Shown here: piece after piece, positions 43,720 through 52,869 of the stretch
Layout of the letters: each line of letters begins with the position of its first letter
Position numbering within the stretch: the stretch's first letter is position 1
Origin: Pseudomonadota bacterium
GTDB lineage: Bacteria; Pseudomonadota; Alphaproteobacteria; SHVZ01
Reading direction: 5' to 3'
Length of the DNA: 64,000 bases
NCBI GenBank assembly: GCA_016195085.1
Contig: JACQAG010000031.1
Location: 1-64,000, forward strand
Notes under the pieces: generated by a model
What the model saw: only the letters and a program-made list of their open reading frames with translations
Databases searched by the model: none
What the model was told of the DNA's origin: nothing
Translations under genes and position numbers: made by a program

Positions 43720-43749
43720 GTCGAGGATCACCCCAAGGAGGATAGCCCT

Positions 43750-44094
43750 ATGCCCAATCCGGTCGTGCATTTTGAGATCATCTCGAAAGAAGCGAAGGCG
43801 CTGCAGAGCTTCTATGGCAAAACCTTCGGCTGGAAGATCAAGAACATGAAGCCGATGGATTACGGCCTGGTCGACACCGGCGCTTCGCCGATGGGCGGCA
43901 TTGGCGCGCCGATGGGCCGGGGCAAGGGCTGGGTCACCTTCTATGTCGGCGTGAAGAGCATCGCCAAGACGCTGAAGAGCATCGAGAAGGCCGGCGGCAA
44001 AACCATCATGGGGCCGATGCAGGTTCCCAACGGACCGCTGATCGCGCAGTTCCGCGACCCTGCCGGCAACCGCATTGGACTCGTCCAGACCTGA
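43750..44094 (+). CDS. VOC (glyoxalase/dioxygenase fold) protein
   Basis: A 114-residue VOC-fold protein with two beta-alpha-beta-beta-beta units (VVHFEIISKEAKALQSFYGKTFGW and GWVTFYVGVKSIAKTL). It resembles the small VOC proteins with C-terminal IAQFRDPAGNRIGLVQ. Possible metal ligands include His7 and late acidic or polar residues; catalytic function is not assignable. The ATG follows a perfect AAGGAGG 9 bases upstream, the strongest ribosome site noticed in this part of the window. Confidence 0.88.
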   Translation: MPNPVVHFEIISKEAKALQSFYGKTFGWKIKNMKPMDYGLVDTGASPMGGIGAPMGRGKGWVTFYVGVKSIAKTLKSIEKAGGKTIMGPMQVPNGPLIAQFRDPAGNRIGLVQT

Positions 44095-44120
44095 ACCTCG
44101 TTGGCGGTGGTCGCACCGCC

Positions 44121-44336
44121 ATGGCTGAAGACAGCGCTGCCGGCGGATGTTTGCCGGCGGTGTTCGGCCGCTGGTTCGCCGCCAAGGGTTGGCAGCCGCA
44201 TCGCCACCAGCTGGAGATGCTGGGTGCGGCTGCGCTCGGCCAGTCGGCGCGGCTGAGCGCGCCGACCGGCGGCAGCGCGCTCACTCGACTTTTCGCCCTG
44301 GCCTTCCGTCACACGGCGAGCGAAGGTCCTCGATGA
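44121..44336 (+). pseudogene. N-terminal fragment of ligase-associated DEXH helicase
   Basis: The first 50 or so codons encode FGRWFAAKGWQPHRHQLEML and SARLSAPTGG, which match the start of Lhr-like ligase-associated DNA damage response helicases up to the Walker A motif APTGGGKT. The match stops in the middle of Walker A at about 44275; the remaining codons to the stop are read-through of unrelated DNA and overlap the end of the regulator on the other strand. Intact family members have about 800 residues, so this is a remnant. The matching remnant of the partner gene pdeM lies at 49039-49269. Confidence 0.75.
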
Positions 44337-45435
44337 GGGCCTCGGCGGTCTTGAGATCGGCAGTTTCGAAACCCTCGCTGAAGCGCCCATAGATCGGCGC
44401 CAAAAGCTGATGCGCCTCCTTGAACCGGGCTTGGCTCAGCCAATGCCGCGCCAGGCTGGCGGCGACGCGCAGCTCCCACGACAAGGTGCCTTGCCGGCGC
44501 GCCCAATCGAGCGCCGTGCGGAAGCAATCCTCGGCCGTGGTCGCGGCTGCCGGCGCCCCCTCCATGAGGACGATCTCGCCTTTGACACGCAGGAGCTCGG
44601 CCATGCACCAACTCTCCTCATCGTGTTCCGCCCGCGCGATCGCCTCCTCGATCGCGGCCCGCCCCCGGGCGATGTCGCCGGCGGCGGCCAAAGCCTCCGC
44701 CTGCGCGGCGAGGAAGATGACGTAGCGCAGCGCCGATCGGGTCGCGCGCAGGTCGTTGAGCGCCGCGCCGAACAGCCGCAATCCGCCGGCAACATCGCCG
44801 CTCCGGACGAGAAGGATCCCTTGCAGGCAACGGCCGCGGATGTGCAAGACGGGCAGCCCATGCTTTGCCGCGTTGTCGAGGAGCAACGCCACCGAGCGCT
44901 CGGCGGCGGGAAGATCGCCGCGCCAGAGTGCCACCATGCATTCCGCATCGGCGAGCGCATTGCAGAGCGTCATCACGTGATCGCTGCTTCGCGCCGCTTC
45001 GATCGCGGCTTCCGAGGTGCGCTGGGCCTGATCGGGATAGCCTTGGAGCCACAAGATCCGCGCCAGAATCATCTGCGCCATGACCCGCTGGTCGACAAGA
45101 AAGCGGAAGGTGTCCGAGCTGTCCTGGGGCGGGGCATAGCGGCGGAGTACGATCTCGAGGTGACGGCGCGCGTGGACCTGGTCGCCGAGGTAGTGCAGCG
45201 AGATGGCGGTTATCCGATAGCCGATGAAGACGTCGAAGGAATCGACCTGGCGCTCGGCAATGACCGTGAATCTGCGGGCGAATTCCTGCGCAGCGCGGTA
45301 CGCGCCGCAATCCGTGCGGTAGGCCCACAGCCCCCAGAGCGCGCGCAGCTGGTATTCGACATCCTCAAGCCTCTCCGCGATGGCGCCCGTTGGATGATGA
45401 TTCCGAAGTTCGTAGACGAACTTCGGAATCATCAC
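44281..45435 (-). pseudogene. N-terminally truncated TPR-type signalling ATPase/regulator
   Basis: A 384-residue open frame made of TPR-like helices. The internal stretch YQLRALWGLWAYRTDCGAYRAAQEFARRF is typical of the C-terminal part of large winged-helix/ATPase regulators (often over 900 residues) whose N-terminal DNA-binding and NB-ARC-like ATPase domains are absent here. Its first 15 codons (MMIPKFVYELRNHHP) come from a palindromic element at 45395-45434, which apparently replaced the 5' part. A product might still be made, but it lacks the effector domains. Confidence 0.7.
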
Positions 45436-45502
45436 ACTTCCTTCAATAAATTGGCGGCCGGCTTAGCCCTGAAATTCGCCAACGAATTTCAGGGGCGGAA
45501 CA
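45395..45502. repeat. Double-hairpin mobile repeat (family 3, copy 1)
   Basis: The first hairpin has 18-base perfect arms (TGATGATTCCGAAGTTCG, 45395-45412, with complement 45417-45434) around TAGA. The second has 12-base arms CCCTGAAATTCG (45467-45478) and complement (45483-45494). A spacer containing TTCAATAAAT joins them and the element ends GGGGCGGAACAC. A near-identical element lies at 52870-52981. It forms the 5' end of the truncated regulator frame and abuts the first solute-binding protein gene. Confidence 0.85.
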
Positions 45503-45508
45503 CGAGGC

Positions 45509-47101
45509 CTATTGCTTCACCGCGGTAGTGTAGAAGACGTTGTCATTGTTGGTCTTGATCTCCTTCACCTGCTTGTGGACGGCAAGGTTGCGGTTGGTCT
45601 GGAACAGAATGACGAAGGGACCCTCCTGCATGTGCCGGCGCTGGATCTCGGCATACATCTCGTGACGCTTCGCCTCATCCTTCTCCAACAGCGCGCTTTC
45701 AACCATGCCGTTGAACCACACGTCGCTCCAATTGGCGCGCCAGGTCGGGTACTGGGACTTGCGCGCCTCCGGGCGATTGTCGGGGTTGAAGGCCAAGGTC
45801 TCCGCCATGGCATGGGCATCGGGATAGGAGATCGCCCAGGCAGACATCACCACCTCGAAGTTCCGCCCGCGATTGCGCGTCATGATCTGGGCGTAGGCCA
45901 TCTGGTTGATGTTGAGGGTGATCCCGACCTTCGCGGCGTTGGCCTGGATATGTTGGGCGAGGTCCGTGTAGGGGAAGGTGTTGGCGACAATGAACTCCTT
46001 GGTGAAGCCATTGGGGTATCCGGCTTCGCTCAGGAGCTGCTTCGCCTTGGCGAGGTCGAGCCTGAAGGGCTGGCCTTCCTCCTTGGACAAGGCGCCGAAG
46101 GCGCCGAGCGGGATCGGGCTGTTGCGGGCCATGCCCTCGAACCGCATCACCGTCTTCTGCAGGCCCTCATAGTCGACAAGGTAGCGGAAGGCGAGCCGCA
46201 CCTTGGGATTGGCGAGGATCGGGTCGCCGCCATAGAGGGTGAGATAGTAGAACTGCGCCCTGGGCGAGGTGATGACGCGCGATCCCGTGCTCTCGGCAGC
46301 CGCCTCGAGGTCGGTTGGGTTGAGCACGCGGGCGATGTCGATGTCGCCTTTTTCCAGCAAGAGCCGCTCCGCGCTCGACTCGGGCACATGGCGGACGATG
46401 ACGCGGCGAACCTGGCTGGCACCCCGCCAATATCCCTCGTTGCGCTCGAGAATGATCGTGTCGTTGGCGATCCAGCTCTTGAGATGATGGGCGCCGACGC
46501 AGGCGGTGTTGGTCTTGAGCCAGGTATTGCCCAAGTCGTCGCCCTGGGCGTGCTTCATGATCTCCTTCATGTCGAGCACATAGGCGTAGCGGACGGCGAA
46601 CACTGCGGGACCGAGGATCGACCGGGGATATGGCTTATCGAACGTGACGGCGAAGGTGTCCGCGTCGACCGTCTTGATCTTCTCGTCCACCTCGTCCTTC
46701 GAAATGCCCCACTGCGTGATGTTCTGCGCGCTGGCGAGGTTGAGCTTGACCACGCGCCGCATCGACCAGGCGGCGTCTTCCGCGGTCACCGGATTGCCCG
46801 AGGGATGCTTCAGATCCTTGCGGATCTTGAAGGTCCAGGTGCGGCCATCGGGCGAGACCGACCAGCTCTCGGCGACGCCGGGCACGATCTTGCGGGAGTC
46901 CGCGTAGTCCTTGAGCAAGAGCGGATCGCAAACGTTGCCCATGATCTCGTCGGTGATCGTCTCCCCGATCTGTGCTGGATCGAGGGTCAAAACCCCGTCG
47001 AGGTTCCAGGCGATGACCAAGGCATCGCGCGGGGTGGCCGCATTTGCGGCCGCCGACATGAGTATGACGAGAGCTGCTGCAAGTGAGGCCGAGCGATGCA
47101 T
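45509..47101 (-). CDS. ABC transporter substrate-binding protein, family 5 (copy A)
   Basis: A 530-residue periplasmic binding protein of the peptide/nickel/opine (SBP_bac_5) family. A signal peptide (MHRSASLAAALVILMSAAANA) precedes the mature start near ATPRDALVIAWNLDG. Family landmarks are VPGVAESWSVSPDGRTWTFKIRKDLKHPSG and NEGYWRG. Its neighbour copy B has the same length and a closely similar sequence, so they are tandem paralogues. No permease or ATPase genes accompany them in this window. The 3' end abuts a mobile palindromic element. Confidence 0.92.
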   Translation of the reverse strand: MHRSASLAAALVILMSAAANAATPRDALVIAWNLDGVLTLDPAQIGETITDEIMGNVCDPLLLKDYADSRKIVPGVAESWSVSPDGRTWTFKIRKDLKHPSGNPVTAEDAAWSMRRVVKLNLASAQNITQWGISKDEVDEKIKTVDADTFAVTFDKPYPRSILGPAVFAVRYAYVLDMKEIMKHAQGDDLGNTWLKTNTACVGAHHLKSWIANDTIILERNEGYWRGASQVRRVIVRHVPESSAERLLLEKGDIDIARVLNPTDLEAAAESTGSRVITSPRAQFYYLTLYGGDPILANPKVRLAFRYLVDYEGLQKTVMRFEGMARNSPIPLGAFGALSKEEGQPFRLDLAKAKQLLSEAGYPNGFTKEFIVANTFPYTDLAQHIQANAAKVGITLNINQMAYAQIMTRNRGRNFEVVMSAWAISYPDAHAMAETLAFNPDNRPEARKSQYPTWRANWSDVWFNGMVESALLEKDEAKRHEMYAEIQRRHMQEGPFVILFQTNRNLAVHKQVKEIKTNNDNVFYTTAVKQ

Positions 47102-47139
47102 ATATGAAGCTCCGAAAACCGCATCTATCGAATTGAATG

Positions 47140-47237
47140 CCCTCACCCCAGCCCTCTCCCGCAGTGCGGGAGAGGGGGAACGCGACGTCGCCCTCTTGCT
47201 CCCTCTCCCGCACCGTGGGAGAGGGTCGGGGTGAGGG
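47140..47237. repeat. Paired GC-rich palindromic element (family 2)
   Basis: Outer arms CCCTCACCCC (47140-47149) and GGGGTGAGGG (47228-47237) enclose two inner hairpins built on CCCTCTCCCGC and its complement. It lies between the two paralogous binding-protein genes. A sister element is at 59611-59710. Confidence 0.82.
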
Positions 47238-47250
47238 TCGTCATCTGCTC

Positions 47251-48843
47251 CTACTTCACCGCGGTTGCGTACCAGATGCGGTCGTTGTTGGTCTTGATGT
47301 CTTTGACCTGGTTGTGCACGGCGACGTTGCGGTTGGTCTGGAACAGGATGACGAACGGTCCCTCCTGCATGTGGCGGCGCTGGATCTCGGCGTACATCTC
47401 GGTACGCTTCGCCTGATCCTTCTCCAAGAGCGCCTTCTGCACCGTGTCGTTGAACCACTCGTCCGACCAGGTGGCGCGCCAGGTCGGATACTGGACCTTG
47501 CGCGACTCGGTGCGGTTGTCGGGGTTATAGGCCAGCGTCTCGGCCATGCCATGGGCATCGGGGTAGAAGACCGCCCAGGCGGTCATCACCACCTCGAAGT
47601 TGCGGCCGCGATGCTTGGCCACGACTTGCGAATAAGCCATCTGATTGATGTTGAGCTTGACTCCGACCTTCTCCGCATTGGCCTGAATATGCTGGGCCAA
47701 GTCGGTGTAAGGGAAGGTGTTGCCGATGGCGAACTCCTTGCTGAACCCATCGGGGTAGCCGGCCTCGGTCAGGAGCTGCTTCGCCTTCGCCAGGTCGAGC
47801 TTGAAGGGTTGCCCCGCTTCCTTGGACAAGGCGCCGAAGGCTCCGAGCGGGATCGGGCTGTTACGCGCGGTTCCCTCGAACCGCATCACCGTCTTCTGCA
47901 AGGCCTCGTAATCGACGAGGTAGCGGAGCGCCAGGCGAACCTTGGGGTTGCCGAGGATGGGATCGGCGTTATTCAAGGTCATGTAGTAGTACTGCCCGCG
48001 CGGCGAGGTGACGACCCGCATCTCCTTGTTGTCGGCGATCGCCGCCAGATCCGTCGGGTTGAGCAAGCGGGCGATGTCGACATCGCCTTTTTCCAACAGC
48101 AGCCGCTCGGCCGCCGACTCGGTGACGTGGCGGATGATGACCCGGCGGATCGGGCTGTCGCCACGCCAATAGCCCTCGTTGCGCTCGAGGATGATCGTGT
48201 CGTTGGCGTTCCAGGTCCTGAGGTGATAGGGGCCGACGCAGGCGGTGTTGGTCTTCAGCCAAGTGTTGCCCATGTCCTCGCCCTGGGCGTGCGTCATGAT
48301 CTCCTTCATGTCGAGCGCGGCCGCGTTCTGGTCGACGAACAGCGCCGGTCCCAGGATCGACTCGGGATAGGGCTTGTCGAAGGTGACGGTCAGCGTGTCC
48401 TCGCCCAACGCCTTGATCTTGTCGTCGACGTTCTCCTTGCTGATGCCCCATTGAGCGATGTTGGCGACGGCGCCGAGGTTGAGCTTGATCGTGCGCTGCA
48501 TCGACCAGGCGGCATCCGCCGCCGTCACCGGATTGCCCGAGGGGTGCTTCAGGCCCTTGCGAATCTTGAATGTCCAGGTCATGCCGTCGGGTGCGATCGA
48601 CCAGCTCTCGGCGACGCCCGGGATCAGCTTCTTCGAATCCGTATAGTCCATCAGCAGCAACGGATCGCAGATGTTGTTGAAGATCTCGTTGGTGGTGGTC
48701 TCGCCGATCTGGGCTGGATCGAAGGAGATGACGTTGTCGATGTTCCAGGCCATCACCAAAGTGTCCTTCGGTGTGGCCGCCTCGGCGGCGCCGATCGTCC
48801 CGGCAAACACCGCGGCAAGAAGCAGGCGCGAAGAGCGATGCAT
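47251..48843 (-). CDS. ABC transporter substrate-binding protein, family 5 (copy B)
   Basis: A 530-residue SBP_bac_5 family protein with signal peptide ending near GAAEAATPKD. It is closely similar along its whole length to copy A, for example IPGVAESWSIAPDGMTWTFKIRKG and NEGYWRGDS, and identical in long stretches such as RHMQEGPFVILFQTNRN. ATG at 48843 gives exactly the same length as copy A. The upstream copy is probably the one nearest the promoter. Likely ligands are small peptides or similar compounds. Confidence 0.92.
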   Translation of the reverse strand: MHRSSRLLLAAVFAGTIGAAEAATPKDTLVMAWNIDNVISFDPAQIGETTTNEIFNNICDPLLLMDYTDSKKLIPGVAESWSIAPDGMTWTFKIRKGLKHPSGNPVTAADAAWSMQRTIKLNLGAVANIAQWGISKENVDDKIKALGEDTLTVTFDKPYPESILGPALFVDQNAAALDMKEIMTHAQGEDMGNTWLKTNTACVGPYHLRTWNANDTIILERNEGYWRGDSPIRRVIIRHVTESAAERLLLEKGDVDIARLLNPTDLAAIADNKEMRVVTSPRGQYYYMTLNNADPILGNPKVRLALRYLVDYEALQKTVMRFEGTARNSPIPLGAFGALSKEAGQPFKLDLAKAKQLLTEAGYPDGFSKEFAIGNTFPYTDLAQHIQANAEKVGVKLNINQMAYSQVVAKHRGRNFEVVMTAWAVFYPDAHGMAETLAYNPDNRTESRKVQYPTWRATWSDEWFNDTVQKALLEKDQAKRTEMYAEIQRRHMQEGPFVILFQTNRNVAVHNQVKDIKTNNDRIWYATAVK

Positions 48844-49038
48844 GATGGTGCCTCCCAGAGCTGAGCCGAGCGGCATGTGGCTTGGCGCCGCCTTTCCGCT
48901 CCCCCTCAAAGGATGCGCCAATCAGCCTTGAACCACAACGCCGCAGCACCGGGAGGGACCGCTCCGACCCTCCCAGCGGTTGCTTCGCCTCGGACCGGAG
49001 ATACTAGAACGCGGGCTTGACGGAGAAGAGCGTCGCCG

Positions 49039-49269
49039 TGCATCAAACCCTTCCATGTCCGCCGACGCCGCGTGACCGGGCGCTGCTTCGTGACCGATGG
49101 ATGCCGGCTGATCCTGCCCGCTTTCGGGGCTTATGCGAGCGGTCTCGACGCGCTCGACCCGGCGATCCGCGGCCTCTTCGGCCGGCGGGCCGAAGCGCAT
49201 GTGCGCGGGTCCGAGCGGGTCGTCCGCCTCCCCATCGACCGGCTCGCCGCCGTCGACCCCCGAACCTGA
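49039..49269 (+). pseudogene. C-terminal fragment of ligase-associated phosphoesterase PdeM
   Basis: The frame encodes VTGRCFVTDGCRLILPAFGAYASGLDALDPAIRGLF and ends at the TGA before 49270. This is the C-terminal block of the metallophosphoesterase PdeM of the ligase-associated DNA damage response set (R-C-F-V-x-D-x-R-L-x-L-P-A-F-G-A-Y). The metal-binding N-terminal two thirds are missing and there is no good start. It is in the same orientation as the helicase fragment at 44121, its normal upstream neighbour in other Alphaproteobacteria. Confidence 0.7.
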
Positions 49270-49320
49270 GGGGGTGCCGGCGCCCGCAAAAGGTGATCCG
49301 CGGCCTCCAGCCGCGCGTAT

Positions 49321-50757
49321 ATGATCCGAGCGGCGTTTGACGCCATGGGGGGTCGCATAGAGATCGTTGGACCATCCAGCCCGAGGTCTTCCCCGGGGCG
49401 AGAGGGCGCGTTGCGCTCCCCGAGGGGTACCGCCGCAAGCCATTCGGCTGCGCCGGAAGCGTGCCAGCGCATCGCCGTGATCGGCAGCGGCATCTCCGGG
49501 CTCGGCGCCGCATCGGCGCTCTCCGGCCGGCATCACGTGACCGTGTTCGAGAAGGAAAAGCATGTCGGCGGCCATTCCCATACGGTGGACGTGACGTGGC
49601 GCGGCGGCAGGCTTCCCGTCGACACCGGCTTCATCGTCTACAACGAGCGGAACTACCCGAACCTCACCTCGCTGTTCGCGCATTTCCAGGTTCCCACCCG
49701 CAAGAGCGAAATGTCGTTCGCGGTCAGCCTCGACGACGGGCGGCTCGAATATGGCTCGGCCAGCTACGACGCCGTATTCGGCCAGCGTCGCAATCTCTTC
49801 AATCCGCGCTTCCTTCGCCTGCTGCTCGAGATCACGCGCTTCTTTCGCGAGGCGCCGGTCGTGCTCAGCCAGCCGGGAGACCGCACGATGACGCTCGGCA
49901 CCTGGCTCGCCGCCGCCGGCTACCGACGCGCCTTCATCGAGGATCACCTGCTGCCCATGGCCGCCGCGATCTGGTCATGCCCGACTATGACCATGCTGGA
50001 ATTTCCGCTCGAGAGCTTCTTGCGCTTCTTCCACAACCACGGCCTCCTGGTGCTGGCGGATCGGCCGCAATGGCGCACCGTCGTCGGCGGCAGCCGTGAC
50101 TATGTGGAACGCCTGACGCAATCCTTCGCCAGCCGCATCCGAACCGAGACCCCGGCGATCGGCATCGAGCGCGACGCGCGCGGCGTCAGTATCCGCACCG
50201 CCGACGGTGCCTGCCACCGCTTCGATCAGGTGGTGCTGGCGACCCACGCAGATCAAGCGCTCAACCTCCTCGCGGACGCAAGCGAGGCCGAACGAAGCAT
50301 CCTCGGTGCATTCCGCTATCAGCGAAATCACGGTTATCTTCACGGCGACTCGGCGCTGATGCCGAAGCGCCGCCGCGTCTGGTCGAGCTGGAACTATCTG
50401 GGCGAGAGCGACCATAATGGTGAGCGCCGGGTCTCCGTCACCTATTGGATGAACCGGTTGCAGGCGATCGATCCGGCATGCCCGCTCTTCCTGTCGCTCA
50501 ATCCCTGGCGCCAGCCGCGAAGCGCTCTCGTGCATCGCGAGCTCCACTACGAGCACCCGGTCTTCGACACCGCGGCACTTGCCGCGCAATCCCGGCTCGT
50601 CTCCATCCAAGGGGCCAGGCGCACCTGGTACTGCGGCAGCTATCACGGGCACGGCTTCCATGAAGATGGCCTCGCTTCGGGACTGGCCGTGGCCGCGCAT
50701 CTCGGCGCCTTGGCGCCCTGGCGGCGGGAGGCCCTGATGCCGATGGCGGCGGATTGA
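49321..50757 (+). CDS. FAD-dependent flavin amine oxidase-like oxidoreductase
   Basis: A protein of up to 478 residues. The dinucleotide motif RIAVIGSGISGLGAASALS starts near residue 50, followed by GHSHTVDV, DTGFIVYNERNYPNL and a C-terminal YCGSYHGHGFHEDGLASGL, all typical of the NAD/FAD-binding amine-oxidase-like proteins encoded with DUF1365 and Cfa-like genes. The first 45 residues are atypical, so a later start is possible; no better start codon was found. In related clusters this protein acts in fatty-acid modification; the reaction here is inferred. DUF1365 follows with about a 5-base gap. Confidence 0.85.
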   Translation: MIRAAFDAMGGRIEIVGPSSPRSSPGREGALRSPRGTAASHSAAPEACQRIAVIGSGISGLGAASALSGRHHVTVFEKEKHVGGHSHTVDVTWRGGRLPVDTGFIVYNERNYPNLTSLFAHFQVPTRKSEMSFAVSLDDGRLEYGSASYDAVFGQRRNLFNPRFLRLLLEITRFFREAPVVLSQPGDRTMTLGTWLAAAGYRRAFIEDHLLPMAAAIWSCPTMTMLEFPLESFLRFFHNHGLLVLADRPQWRTVVGGSRDYVERLTQSFASRIRTETPAIGIERDARGVSIRTADGACHRFDQVVLATHADQALNLLADASEAERSILGAFRYQRNHGYLHGDSALMPKRRRVWSSWNYLGESDHNGERRVSVTYWMNRLQAIDPACPLFLSLNPWRQPRSALVHRELHYEHPVFDTAALAAQSRLVSIQGARRTWYCGSYHGHGFHEDGLASGLAVAAHLGALAPWRREALMPMAAD

Positions 50758-50762
50758 GATCG

Positions 50763-51581
50763 ATGCAGAGATCGGCACTCTATCTTGGCGAGGTCATGCA
50801 CCGGCGGCTGGGAGCGATCCGGCACCGGTTCACCTATCGCGTATTCTCGCTGCTCGTCGATCTGGACGAGCTCGACGGGCTCGCCAAGCGCCTGCGCTTG
50901 TTTTCGCGCAATCGCTTCAATCTCTTCTCGTTCTTCGATGCCGACCATGGCCCGCGCGACGGCCGGCCGCTCCGGCCCTGGGTGGAAAGCCAGCTCTCGG
51001 CAGCCGGCCTTGCGATCGCCGGCGGACCGATCCGCCTCCTCGCATTCCCGCGGGTGCTGGGATACGCCTTCAACCCGATCAGCCTCTATTTCTGCCACCA
51101 CAAGTCGGGGGCGCTCGCCGCCATTCTCTACGATGTGCGGAACACCTTGGGCGAGAAGCACGGCTATCTGATGAAGGTCGAGAGCGGCCATGCGCCGGGT
51201 CGACCGATCCGCCATGCCTGCGACAAGGCGTTCTATGTCTCGCCCTTCATCCCCATGGGGGCCTCATACCGATTTCGAGTGATGGCGCCCGAGGACCGCT
51301 ATGCGCTGGTCATTCGTGAGCAGGTCCAGGACCGGCCGATCCTGGTCGCAACCCACACCGCCCGGCGCCAAGCGCTCACCGATCGGGCGCTGCTGGCGAC
51401 CTTCTTCGCCTATCCGCTGATGACCGTGAAGGTGATCGGCGGCATTCATTGGCAGGCTCTCAGGCTCTGGATCAAGGGGGCCCGGCTGGAGCCCAGGCCC
51501 GCCCCGCCGGAGGCGATGGTTTCGTTCCCGGCGGAGCCGTGCGAGGATCAGGGCGCGCCCGATCGGCACGCTGCCGATTAG
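50763..51581 (+). CDS. DUF1365 protein
   Basis: A 272-residue DUF1365 member. The family pattern is clear: YLGEVMHRRLGAIRHRFTYRVF at the start, RLRLFSRNRFNLFSFFDADHG, FPRVLGYAFNPISLYFCHH, and CDKAFYVSPFIPMGASYRF. Members are always near Cfa-like methyltransferases and flavin oxidases, and are implicated in making modified (methylated or furan) fatty acids under oxidative stress in some Proteobacteria; the biochemical step is unsettled. ATG at 50763 is preferred over a TTG three codons earlier. Confidence 0.9.
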   Translation: MQRSALYLGEVMHRRLGAIRHRFTYRVFSLLVDLDELDGLAKRLRLFSRNRFNLFSFFDADHGPRDGRPLRPWVESQLSAAGLAIAGGPIRLLAFPRVLGYAFNPISLYFCHHKSGALAAILYDVRNTLGEKHGYLMKVESGHAPGRPIRHACDKAFYVSPFIPMGASYRFRVMAPEDRYALVIREQVQDRPILVATHTARRQALTDRALLATFFAYPLMTVKVIGGIHWQALRLWIKGARLEPRPAPPEAMVSFPAEPCEDQGAPDRHAAD

Positions 51582-51634
51582 GCGGCCGAAGAATGAACCG
51601 AGGTCGAGACGCAAGCGTTGCGGGGGGGGAACAC

Positions 51635-52867
51635 ATGACTCTTGAGGTCACGCGGGGGCAACGTACGACTGCGAGCGCCGCCGCCGCGCCGGGTCCGGGC
51701 CGCTGGAGCCGGTTGTTGCTCATGATCGCCAAGCAGATCCAACGCGGCACCGTCACCATCGTCACTCCCGATGGCGCTCACCATCGCTTCGCCGCCGACA
51801 AGCCGGGCCCGGAGGCGACCTTGGTCATGCATCGCGAACGGGTGGCGAGGCGTTTGCTCGCCGGCGGCGATGTGCCATTTGCCGAGGCCTATATGGACGG
51901 CGATTGGGACAGCCCGTCGCTCACCCAGCTGATCGAGCTCGCGGCACTCAATGGCGATGTGGTCGACCGGCATCTGCAGGAGCGGTTCTGGGGCCGGATC
52001 GTCCGCCGCCTCATGCATGCGCTCCACCGCAACAGCAAGCTCGGCAGCCGGCGCAACATCGCCTACCACTACGACCTCGGTAACGACTTCTACCGCACCT
52101 GGCTCGATGCGAGCATGACCTATTCCTCGGCGTTGTTCGCCGATCCGAAGCTGACGCTGGAGGCAGCCCAGCGGGCGAAGTATATCCGGCTCGCCCGCAT
52201 GCTCGATCTCGATCCGGCGCACCATGTGCTCGAGATCGGCTGCGGCTGGGGCGGCTTCATCGAGACCGCGGTCGCCTCGCATGGTTGCCGCGTGACCGGC
52301 ATCACGCTGTCGCGCGCGCAGCAGGCCTATGCGGTCAGACGGCTGGACCAGGCCGGCTTGGCTGAAAGGGCCAGCATCCGGCTCCAGGACTACCGCGACG
52401 TCGAGGAGCGCTTCGACCGCATTGCCTCCATCGAGATGTTCGAGGCCGTGGGCGAAGCCTATTGGCCGACCTTCTTCCGCGTGCTCCACGACCGGCTGAG
52501 GCAAGGCGGACTTGCGGCACTCCAGGTCATCACCATCGCCGAGGACCGGTTCGAGGCCTACCGCCAACGCCCCGACTTCATCCAGCGCTACATCTTCCCC
52601 GGCGGCATGCTGCCGTCGCTCGAGCGCCTGAAGGCGATCGTCGCCGAGGTCGGCCTCGAATGGCGGGAGGATTGCAGCTTCGGCCAGGACTATGCGCGTA
52701 CGCTCAAGCTCTGGGGAGACCGCTTCCTCGCCGCCTGGCCGCAGCTCAACGAGCTCGGCTTCGACGAGCGGTTCCGGCGCATGTGGCAATACTATCTCGC
52801 CTATTGCGAGGCCGGCTTCCGGGCCGCCACCATCGATGTGAGGCAGATCCTGCTGGCGCGCGGCTAG
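51635..52867 (+). CDS. Cyclopropane-fatty-acyl-phospholipid synthase-like methyltransferase
   Basis: A 410-residue S-adenosylmethionine-dependent methyltransferase. The N-terminal lipid-binding part (about residues 20-120) is followed by the hallmark NIAYHYDLGNDFYRTWLD and YSSALF, the SAM motif VLEIGCGWGGF, IEMFEAVGEAYW and QVITIAEDRFEAY. It methylates double bonds of phospholipid acyl chains, either to a cyclopropane or to a methylated intermediate. ATG at 51635 follows a run of seven G; an in-frame ATG at 51593 lacks a ribosome site. A mobile repeat follows the stop. Confidence 0.92.
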   Translation: MTLEVTRGQRTTASAAAAPGPGRWSRLLLMIAKQIQRGTVTIVTPDGAHHRFAADKPGPEATLVMHRERVARRLLAGGDVPFAEAYMDGDWDSPSLTQLIELAALNGDVVDRHLQERFWGRIVRRLMHALHRNSKLGSRRNIAYHYDLGNDFYRTWLDASMTYSSALFADPKLTLEAAQRAKYIRLARMLDLDPAHHVLEIGCGWGGFIETAVASHGCRVTGITLSRAQQAYAVRRLDQAGLAERASIRLQDYRDVEERFDRIASIEMFEAVGEAYWPTFFRVLHDRLRQGGLAALQVITIAEDRFEAYRQRPDFIQRYIFPGGMLPSLERLKAIVAEVGLEWREDCSFGQDYARTLKLWGDRFLAAWPQLNELGFDERFRRMWQYYLAYCEAGFRAATIDVRQILLARG

Positions 52868-52869
52868 CG

